A stretch of 64,000 nucleotides of DNA from Eleginops maclovinus (taxonomy: Eukaryota; Chordata; Actinopteri; Perciformes; Eleginopidae). Position numbers and translations under genes: made by a program. The stretch covers positions 9,917,043 through 9,981,042 of the forward strand of contig NC_086362.1 in the NCBI RefSeq assembly GCF_036324505.1, read 5' to 3'. The notes beneath the pieces are model-generated. The model worked only from the letters and a program-made list of their open reading frames with translations. It was not told the origin of the DNA and ran no database searches. Shown piece after piece: positions 41,130 to 49,697 of this stretch (its first letter is position 1; each line of letters opens with the position of its first letter).

Positions 41130-41520
41130 TACACAAACATGTCATACAAACTGGTCTGTCAACATATTTCACACCCTATCCTTCTCTAATATCCTATTTT
41201 AAATCAAACTGTTTGAATACATTCCTGATTACAGGGCCAGTTAAAACATATAGATGAAGCTGCACAATAGTAAATGGAAACCTCAAGGACACAATATCTG
41301 AAGTATCAGATGGAGGCACTGACTGACATGGAGGTTTACAGCTCAGATTGGAACTCCTCCAGCACTCCGGTTATTATCTCTTCGTCTCTCAGATCATGTT
41401 CAATGTTCAAAATGTCTTCACCCATCTCTTCATCAGATTTGGCGCCCTCCATGGAACCCTTCACGCGCTCCAGAAATTCAAGCAATAATGTTAAGTTTGA
41501 ATAAACAGTAGTTGGTTCAG
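41130..41520 (-). pseudogene. Relic third copy of the small membrane coiled-coil gene (last exon)
   Basis: On the - strand, 41502-41332 reads LLEFLERVKGSME ... ILNIEHDLRDE ... GVLEEFQSEL then stop. This aligns with the C-terminus of the 44-kb gene (ALAEGFLKSTEDF ... ALEEHQAEL stop). The untranslated part also matches (ACAAACATGTCATACAAAC against ACAAAGACATGTTATACAAAC). The 5' half of the exon and exons 1-2 are not seen, and an in-frame stop lies just upstream, so it is probably a fragment. Confidence 0.7.
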
Positions 41521-41600
41521 ATTAAAAAATATTGCTTTCAACTTAATTTAAGTGTGCAATGATCTTGCTACAATACTTAACCTTTTTAAGATTTACAGCT

Positions 41601-41825
41601 GCGGAAAAAATTAAGAGACCACTTCAGCAGTATAATTTTCTCTTGTTTTATTATTTATAGGTTTGTCTTTGAGTTAAATTATTATTATTATTATTTTTTA
41701 TTGTGTTCTATAAAATACTGAAAATGTTTCTCTGTGTTGAAATTCAACAAACACTGGAATGGCTGCCGTACATGTAGAGATAAAAATGTAAGACAAATGT
41801 GAAGTGGTTTTTTTAATTTTTTCCA
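41601..41825. mobile_element. Small inverted-repeat element (MITE-like)
   Basis: Left end 41601-41625 (GCGGAAAAAATTAAGAGACC, then ACTTC) and right end 41801-41825 are imperfect reverse complements, sharing GGAAAAAATTAA and ACCACTTC. About 225 bp with no coding capacity. The end sequence resembles one seen on fish Tc1/mariner-type repeats. Confidence 0.65.
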
Positions 41826-41827
41826 GG

Positions 41828-42765
41828 GATATATAACACATTGAACCAGTTTTCACCACACACACTTGTATTTTTGTGTGTATTAGCTGCTATTGATGCA
41901 CTTCCATTGATAATAAATGTAAGGAGAGGCTTTTAGAAGTACTATTTTTCAATATATTGTCTCATGACCATTTTATTACATTTTTTTCCAACATACTAGA
42001 CTTCATCCTATCCATGGTGTCTGTTATTGTTTAATGTCTTCATTGTTTGATTACCACCATTGAATTGTCTGCCACATACTGGTTTGTTCCACCTGTGTTT
42101 GATATGTCATAAAAGTCTTTTGTGCTTTTGTGTATTCAGTATTAACTTCCTCACAACAAACTTACTTTAGTATATAAATTAAACACAACCAGTCACGTCT
42201 CCTTTCCCATGTGTACAAGACTCAGTCTCTCATCAGTTGAACTCACAGAGGGAGTCACGAGTGGTTATATCAAATGAACACGCATTAATTTGATGCTACT
42301 ACAATCCATTCAAACATCACTCACCTCGCTGCGGAACTCCCTGGTAGATGTTGGGATGATATGAGAGGAAGTAGATAAAGCTTAAAGAGTCATGCTTGAC
42401 ACAGTTAGCACGTTTACTTTACAAGTGAACCGTGAGGATCTGGTTGACTCTGTAAAGCAGAAGACAGAACAAACAAGAGTGATTGAACGGAGGTGTGTTT
42501 CAGCAAATATGTATCCATCAAATCCTCATCCCGGACATCAGGTGCTTGGCCTTCCCAAATTAATTAAGATTTTTTTCTTACAAATGATAAAAGTGTGATT
42601 ACCCCCACAGGCAAATTAAATATGTAAATACAACTGTAGAATGATTAAGATGTATTAATCCCCGAGTGTAAATTAAGTTTTTCACTCTTACATTTACACG
42701 CATAGTCTCAAATAGTCTCACAAACAGGACCTATAGACATGCTCGCTAATGAACAATCAATACTA
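41828..42765 (-). pseudogene. Gene-less copy of the sulfotransferase locus flanks
   Basis: 41830-42150 matches the 3' flank of the chst12-like gene (36200-36460). 42150-42765 matches its 5' flank and untranslated exon (39420-40000), including the donor-like CACTCACC and the promoter-side sequence. The joint is near 42150. The roughly 3 kb between them in the intact locus, all coding exons included, is absent. It is best described as a duplicated locus whose gene body was deleted. Confidence 0.8.
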
Positions 42766-43315
42766 TAATTACTTTTCTCTTTTGAGCATCTCTGCCTTTT
42801 CCTTCCACTTTATTTTGGCTTTGTCAATAGTTCTATACTTTGGTGTTTTAGAAGCGTTCCAGTATTTCTTCTAAATCTATTTTTAAGAGAGGCGTGCAAC
42901 AAGTCTTAGAATCAATGGAACATTGGTTAATGTTAAAAAAGATATTTAACCAGTGCTACAGAAAACATCTGTATCAAAAGTCCTGATCTTTCCATTCATT
43001 CCTTGTATCCACCTGACACACCCTCTGTAGTTTTGCATACTGCTTTGAACACCAGGAGGCAGTATTGGATATGTGTTACACCTGTTGGCAGTGACCTTTC
43101 TCCCAGCGCACATTTTGACTTCCCTTAAAAATACCAACATTAGGTATTGTACATACAAGAATCAAACGGACAGAAGTGATTTTAAATGCAGGTTAAAACA
43201 CGGATGATTTGAGCAGATTTTTTCCACATAGAACACATTTCTTGTTGGTGCTTGTCTACGCCGGGATCCTGAGTCGTGGCCCTGCCTTTGCTGTGGTCTG
43301 ATCTGATGCTCTCCT

Positions 43316-43740
43316 TACTACTTCTTTTTTTGAAATATATTTATTAAAGAGTGCAAATTCAACAGACCATTCAAACCCCCCCACCTTCCCAAGAACTGGA
43401 CAATCGGTCACAGCATTGTATCTTTCACACACCCTGAAAAAACGTAACTTGACAAAGAAGAAAAAACGACACAAACAAAGACATCATAAAAGAAAAGAAA
43501 ATATAACTAAAGGGGGAACATATAGACTTAGTCAGGGGGTAAGACTTTCAGGGATTTAAAATATGATATGAACGGCTGCCACATCTCTGAGTTTCCTGAT
43601 CTTTTCTCATTTTAGGAAATTCATAACTTCCTGCAGCCATTGAGAGATGTTGTATTGATATTCTGCACAAACTGTAAAGTCCACTGAGACAAAAGTAACA
43701 TGTGTGATGTTGGGCGATATAAATAAACTTTGATTGATTG
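43316..43740. repeat. Repeat-like block ending in a LINE-type tail
   Basis: Ends with GGGCGATATAAATAAACTTT then GATTGATTGA, a pattern common at 3' ends of fish non-LTR retroposons. The rest is A-rich non-coding sequence I cannot assign. The same block recurs at 46190-46614 as part of the tandem duplication. Confidence 0.45.
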
Positions 43741-43785
43741 ACAGGAAAGAAACACTGTACAAAGACATGTTATACAAACAGTGTT

Positions 43786-43791
43786 TTTATT
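43786..43791 (-). terminator. Candidate polyadenylation signal, small gene copy A
   Basis: AATAAA on the - strand, 221 bp past the stop codon. Copy B keeps it at 46660-46665. Confidence 0.5.
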
Positions 43792-44011
43792 ATTTTGAGC
43801 AGCAACATTGATTATTTGAACAGTACATGTATTCATTTACAGTTGCAGGTCAACACAGGTCCTTCCCCAATAACCTTTTTGTCATGAAATAAATGAATGA
43901 TTTTAAAGCCAGTGCATTATGATATAAAGATGAAGCAGCTCAGTAAGAAATAGAAACCTCACAGATACATTGATGCAGTATCAGAGATGGAGGCACTGAT
44001 TGACAGGGAGG

Positions 44012-44287
44012 TTACAATTCAGCCTGGTGCTCCTCCAGGGCTTGGACTAATATCTTCATTGCTCTCAGTGTCAGTTCAAGCTCCAAAATCCTAGCATCTA
44101 ACTCCTCATAATCCCTTTTTATGAGAGGCCGGGCTTCCTCCATGAAGTCCTCAGTGCTCTTTAGAAATCCCTCCGCTAATGCAATGTATTCATGTGATCC
44201 TGCCCCTGTTTTCCTCATAAACACCATCATTGGGTCAAGGAGTCTCCAATATGCATTAGTGAACACTGAAAAGCTGTCCCTTTGAGC
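44012..44287 (-). CDS. Small gene copy A, exon 3
   Basis: Acceptor CCCACATTAG. Encodes 91 residues, from AQRDSFSVFTNAYWRLLDP to a final ALEEHQAEL before the stop. Confidence 0.8.
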   Translation of the reverse strand, partial: AQRDSFSVFTNAYWRLLDPMMVFMRKTGAGSHEYIALAEGFLKSTEDFMEEARPLIKRDYEELDARILELELTLRAMKILVQALEEHQAEL

Positions 44288-44705
44288 CTAATGTGGGAAG
44301 AAAACAGACGTCATGAGATGGCATCGAATCTATTTGCTGTGTTGTGTCCACTGTAGTGCACAAGGTCGCCAATGTCTGTCATCCTGTCAGTTTTCCATCA
44401 CTGAAGTTACTCCAAAGAATTGATGTGACCCGTGGACTCACCTTCAAGTTGTCCAGGTCTTGTTCATCTTTCTGAAGGCTTTCCTTGAGCTTTTCCTGAA
44501 GAATCCATCATAAAAACAATCAGTTACATTTGGGAACATAGAAGCATGACAGCAGCTCTTATATATAGAAGTTAAGTCACTATTTATTTACCAGGTCGTT
44601 CTTATCCACCAGTGAAGCTGCGATGCAAACCAGACACAGCAGAGTGAAGAGGAAGAACATCCCCCCCGCTGCTCCTCTGCTTCTGGAGGAAACTGCTGCT
44701 GCCAT
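44012..44705 (-). CDS. Small single-pass membrane coiled-coil protein (unrecognised), copy A
   Basis: I do not recognise this family. Three coding exons on the - strand (44705-44592, 44495-44442, 44287-44012) join in phase 0 at both splices, giving 147 residues. Residues 1-15 are short, Ala/Ser rich and basic (SSRSRG). Residues 15-34 are a hydrophobic span (GMFFLFTLLCLVCIAASLV). The rest is charged and helix-prone, with heptad-like leucines near the C-terminus (YEELDARILELELTLRAM), so a coiled coil is likely. A type II signal-anchor topology is the simplest reading. It has a TATA box, an untranslated first exon and a polyadenylation signal, all repeated in copy B, so it looks like a real gene. 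Function is unknown. Confidence 0.75.
44442..44495 (-). CDS. Small gene copy A, exon 2
   Basis: A 54-bp exon, acceptor GATTCTTCAG, donor GTGAGT. Encodes EKLKESLQKDEQDLDNLK, highly charged and helical. Confidence 0.78.
44592..44705 (-). CDS. Small gene copy A, exon 1
   Basis: ATG at 44705 followed by the membrane span, donor GTAAAT. An acceptor (AAATTACAG) ends five bases before the ATG, so the 5' untranslated part is on another exon. Confidence 0.78.
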
Positions 44706-44782
44706 CTCTGCTGTAATTTAAACTATTAGAGACAATGGAGCAATGTCCAAATATTTAGAGGCATTATATGTTCTGATCTCAC

Positions 44783-44830
44783 CTGTGATGAGTGAAGGAG
44801 AGCGTCTGTACCGGTGATGGATGGAGGGGG
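44783..44830 (-). other. Untranslated first exon, small gene copy A
   Basis: Ends at the consensus donor CACAG|GTGAGA (44783/44782). The start is inferred as about 30 bp from the TATA box. Confidence 0.55.
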
Positions 44831-44855
44831 ATGATGTGATGCCTCACCTCCAAAT

Positions 44856-44863
44856 GTTTTATA
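44856..44863 (-). promoter_or_regulatory. TATA box, small gene copy A
   Basis: TATAAAAC on the - strand with a GGAAGGAGTG word (ETS-like core) just upstream. The position fits a start near 44828. Confidence 0.6.
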
Positions 44864-46885
44864 CACTCCTTCCTGTGACCTCGCCCCCTGTGCTCTGATG
44901 CAGTTTGGCTATTTGTTATTTGTTGGTTTGTTGCATGCACTCCTTGGTATTTCTTCTATGTCATGCTGTCTCTTTAGTTTGCCTTTCCTAGAAAGAGTAT
45001 TTAGGAGCTTCAACTCACAGGAATACACCAGCGTTATACTTGTCTATGGCGGAAAGTCCTTTGTTTTCCACATGACTCTCTCATTTTAGTTTTACTTTAA
45101 CAGAATTAATATAAGACAGTTTCACTTCAGATACAAACTACAAAAAAGAATTACAAAAAACAGAGGAACGAAAAGTGCTTAGGCAGCATTTTACAAAACC
45201 AGGTCAAAATAAAGGATACCACACAATATGTACACTAGACATGGAAAGTTGTTGGAATAACCTTTTTATTTCAAGTCATGAGATACTGTCAGTTCTATTA
45301 CAGGAACTTAACCATTTCAAATAAATGCTCTCGCTGCCACCACCCCCCCTGGCGTTTGTATCTGCAGGTATGTGTTGTGATTCCAAGCAAGACAGGTTAC
45401 CTCGGTATCTCCCTGACACACCCTTTTAAGTTTTACTTACTCATAAATGATATATGAGGGTTTCAATATTAGTGTGAATACAAAACTGTACACAAAGAGG
45501 TATTACAAACAAGTATTGTTTTGTGCAACAACACTGAACGTAGGACAAATATGATTCTGGCTTCACAGGTTGATTGGCCTTATAGAACAGTTTGGATTAG
45601 GTCTCAGGACACATGTGTTGCACTATAGCAGAGAGCAAATGGTTAAACAAACAAAGCTTGATGTAGAAGCAGAGTCATTATTTGTTGAGTGACCATCACT
45701 GTTTTGGACCTTTGTTGCAGTCAGGGGAAATGAACACCAGTTTTCTAAATCTATTTTTAAGAGAGGCGTGCAACAAGTCTTAGAATCAATGGAACATTGG
45801 TTAATGTTAAAAAAGATATTTAACCAGTGCTACAGAAAACATCTGTATCAAAAGTCCTGATCTTTCCATTCATTCCTTGTATCCACCTGACACACCCTCT
45901 GTAGTTTTGCATACTGCTATGAACACCAGGAGGCAGTATTGGATATGTGTTACACCTGTTGGCAGTGACCTTTCTCCCAGCGCACATTTTGACTTCCCTT
46001 AAAAATACCAACATTAGGTATTGTACATACAAGAATCAAACGGACAGAAGTGATTTTAAATGCAGGTTAAAACACGGATGATTTGAGCAGATTTTTTCCA
46101 CATAGAACACATTTCTTGTTGGTGCTTGTCTACGCCGGGATCCTGAGTCGTGGCCCTGCCTTTGCTGTGGTCTGATCTGATGCTCTCCTTACTACTTCTT
46201 TTTTTGAAATATATTTATTAAAGAGTGCAAATTCAACAGACCATTCAAACCCCCCCACCTTCCCAAGAACTGGAAAATCGGTCACAGCATTGTATCTTTC
46301 ACACATCCTGAAAAAACGTAACTTGACAAAGAAGAAAAAACGACACAAACAAAGACATCATAAAAGAAAAGAAAATATAACTAAAGGGGGAACATATAGA
46401 CTTAGTCAGGGGGTAAGACTTTCAGGGATTTAAAATATGATATGAACGGCTGCCACATCTCTGAGTTTCCTGATCTTTTCTCATTTTAGGAAATTCATAA
46501 CTTCCTGCAGCCATTGAGAGATGTTGTATTGATATTCTGCACAAACTGTAAAGTCCACTGAGACAAAAGTAACATGTGTGATGTTGGGCGATATAAATAA
46601 ACTTTGATTGATTGACAGGAAAGAAACACTGTACAAAGACATGTTATACAAACAGTGTTTTTATTATTTTGAGCAGCAACATTGATTATTTGAACAGTAC
46701 ATGTATTCATTTACAGTTGCAGGTCAACACAGGTCCTTCCCCAATAACATTTTTGTCATGAAATAAATGAATGATTTTAAAGCCAGTGCATTATGATATA
46801 AAGATGAAGCAGCTCAGTAAGAAATAGAAACCTCACAGATACATTGATGCAGTATCAGAGATGGAGGCACTGATTGACAGGGAGG

Positions 46886-47577
46886 TTACAATTCAGCCTG
46901 GTGCTCCTCCAGGGCTTGGACTAATATCTTCATTGCTCTGAGTTTCAGTTCGAGCTCCAAAATCCTAGCATCTAACTCCTCATAATCCCTTTTTATGAGA
47001 GGCCGGGCTTCCTCCATGAAGTCCTCAGTGCTCTTTAGAAATCCCTCCGCTAATGCAATGTATTCATGTGATCCTGCCCTGTTTTCCTCATAAACACCAT
47101 CATTGGGTCAAGAGTCTCCAATATGCATTAGTGAACACTGAAAAGCTGTCCCTTTGAGCCTAATGTGGGAAGAAAACAGACGTCATGAGATGGCATCGAA
47201 TCTATTTGCTGTGTTGTGTCCACTGTAGTGCACAAGGTCGCCAATGTCTGTCATCCTGTCAGTTTTCCATCACTGAAGTTACTCCAAAGAATTGATGTGA
47301 CCCGTGGACTCACCTTCAAGTTGTCCAGGTCTTGTTCATCTTTCTGAAGCCTTTCCTTGAGCTTTTCCTGAAGAATCCATCATAAAAACAATCAGTTACA
47401 TTTGGGAACATAGAAGCATGACAGCAGCTCTTATATATAGAAGTTAAGTCACTATTTATTTACCAGGTCGTTCTTATCCACCAGTGAAGCTGCGATGCAA
47501 ACCAGACACAGCAGAGTGAAGAGGAAGAACATCCCCCCCGCTGCTCCTCTGCTTCTGGAGGAAACTGCTGCTGCCAT
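46886..47577 (-). pseudogene. Small membrane coiled-coil gene, copy B, with frameshifts
   Basis: Exons 1 (47577-47464) and 2 (47367-47314) are intact; exon 2 carries a Ser-to-Arg change. Exon 3 (from 47159) lacks one base near 47110-47113 and another near 47078 compared with copy A. The first deletion brings a TGA at 47102-47100, so translation would stop after about 75 residues, keeping the membrane span but losing the coiled-coil tail. TATA box, untranslated exon and splice sites are unchanged. It is either a recent pseudogene, a short-form gene, or an assembly error at short homopolymers. Confidence 0.75.
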
Positions 47578-47727
47578 CTCTGCTGTAATTTAAACTATTA
47601 GAGACAATGGAGCAATGTCCAAATATTTAGAGGCATTATATGTTCTGATCTCACCTGTGATGAGTGAAGGAGAGCGTCTGTACCGGTGATGGATGGAGGG
47701 GGATGATGTGATGCCTCACCTCCAAAT

Positions 47728-47735
47728 GTTTTATA
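47728..47735 (-). promoter_or_regulatory. TATA box, small gene copy B
   Basis: Same TATAAAAC word and surroundings as copy A. The donor of the untranslated exon is kept at 47655/47654. Confidence 0.55.
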
Positions 47736-48615
47736 CACTCCTTCCTGTGACCTCGCCCCCTGTGCTCTGATGCAGTTTGGCTATTTGTTATTTGTTGGTT
47801 TGTTGCATGCACTCCTTGGTATTTCTTCTATGTCATGCTGTCTCTTAAGTTTGCCTTTCCTAGAAAGAGTATTTAGGAGCTTCAACTCACAGGAATACAC
47901 CAGCGTTATACTTGTCTATGGCGGAAAGTCCTTTGTTTTCCACATGACTCTCTCATTTTAGTTTTACTTTAACAGAATTAATATAAGACAGTTTCACTTC
48001 AGATACAAACTACAAAAAAGAATTACAAAAAACAGAGGAACGAAAAGTGCTTAGGCAGCATTTTACAAAACCAGGTCAAAATAAAGGATACCACACAATA
48101 TGTACACTAGACATGGAAAGTTGTTGGAATAACCTTTTTATTTCAAGTCATGAGATACTGTCAGTTCTATTACAGTAACTTAACCATTTCAAATAAATGC
48201 TCTTGCTGTCCCCCCCCCCCTGGCGTTTGTATCTGCAGGTATGTGTTGTGATTCATTCCAAGCAAGACAGGTTACCTCGGTATCTCCCTGACACACCCTT
48301 TTAAGTTTTACTTACTCATAAATGATATATGAGGGTTTCAATATTAGTGTGAATACAAAACTGTACACAAAGAGGTATTACAAACAAGTATTGTTTTGTG
48401 CAACAACACTGAACGTAGGACAAATATGATTCTGGCTTCACAGGTTGATTGGCCTTATAGAACAGTTTGGATTAGGTCTCAGGACACATGTGTTGCACTA
48501 TAGCAGAGAGCAAATGGTTAAACAAACAAAGCTTGATGTAGAAGCAGAGTCATTATTTGTTGAGTGACCATCACTGTTTTGGACCTTTGTTGCAGTCAGG
48601 GGAAATGAACACCAG

Positions 48616-49110
48616 GGGTCAGTATTTGATAATATCAGATGTTAAAGCTGTGGACTTGAGGCCTTTCTCACAGCACACATTTTCCCTTGACACAGTTAGA
48701 AAACACAATGATTATAACACTATCTAATAACTCTAAGGATGTCTCTGTTATTATCACACCTGTTTCTTTTCCCCCGGAACAAGTCAACATGTCTTCTGGG
48801 GAACTGCATTTACAGAACACTTTGACTTGTGTGATCTCTTTTTCCAAATATGTAACCACATTAGTTTTACTTTTTCATCACAGTTAGACCCATGAGGGTT
48901 TCACCTTATTGACTTTGAGTCTGATTACTTTTTTTGTGCAATATTTAAAAAAGGTGCATTATTCATTTGACTGTAAACAGTATTTATCATAAACACTGAA
49001 GACTATTAAATAAGGTGGTAATAGTAAACCTGTTACCCTCATTAATATCAGCATATATCAGAGAAAAAACATCAGTGCAAAGAAATCTGCCAAATGACCA
49101 CTTCCATAGA
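48616..49110. other. Spacer between tandem duplication and synaptotagmin gene
   Basis: Ordinary AT-rich sequence with overlapping short open frames on both strands; no recognisable feature. Confidence 0.5.
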
Positions 49111-49111
49111 T

Positions 49112-49217
<106 letters not shown>

Positions 49218-49360
49218 GGAGAGATATACAGACTAAGACCGTTCACTTCCTAACAATCAATCAGGGCGATTGACATAAATGGTGGTGCTGCTACTCCGGG
49301 GGTCCTGCTTTCACGGGCAGCCTCCGTCACTACTGCGTCAGCACCGGTGAGCTCAGCGTT

Positions 49361-49420
49361 ACCGGTGGGGAGGGGGGAGATAGGGAGGGAGGAAGGGAGA
49401 GAGGGAGGGAGAGAAACGGG
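49361..49420. repeat. GGGA-rich purine tract in the synaptotagmin 5' region
   Basis: Purine-only G-rich run (GGGAGGGAGGAAGGG type) in the presumed promoter or 5' untranslated region. It could form a G-quadruplex or triplex. Confidence 0.75.
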
Positions 49421-49663
49421 GTGTTGCCGCCTCTGAGACTCACGCACCACAGAGTAACAGCAGCAGCAGTGCGAGGAACACAGCATCCCTCCATCCTTCT
49501 CTCTGGGAAAGCAACCACTGCCGTTTCTTCAATAATTGACGCCGTACGAAACCTTCTGCATTTTTAAACACAATCAAAGCAGAGACCGTGTGGAGATACA
49601 CTGCACAGCGTCACCGGGAGAGAAGTAAGTGGGAGGAGAGCTTCAGCACTTCGGACAGCGAAC

Positions 49664-49697
49664 ATGGCTCCAATGGTGGAGGAAGGGGCTCAGCTCG
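49664..49697 (+). CDS. syt4: syt4 exon 1 (lumenal start)
   Basis: ATG in AACATGG context, encoding MAPMVEEGAQL. Donor G|GTGAGT, phase 1. The MAP start fits SYT4. An in-frame ATG follows three codons later. Confidence 0.8.

Larger units (their letters stand above)
42869..45740. repeat. Tandem duplication, copy A (about 2.87 kb)
   Basis: Nearly identical over its whole length to 45743-48615, with only scattered substitutions and a few indels, in direct orientation and head to tail. Contains the intact small membrane coiled-coil gene and, downstream of it, an old LINE-like tail. The sequence CCAG sits at both the left edge and the copy joint. Confidence 0.95.
45743..48615. repeat. Tandem duplication, copy B
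   Basis: Second copy of the 2.87-kb unit. Differences from copy A include substitutions near 45919, 46276 and 46940 and single-base deletions in the last exon of the small gene. The end, AACACCAG, is the same word that closes copy A. Confidence 0.95.

Noticed and set aside
49250..49486. Reverse-strand open frame overlapping the synaptotagmin 5' region
   Set aside because: It results from the G-rich purine tract read as Pro/Ser/Leu on the other strand; no conserved features.
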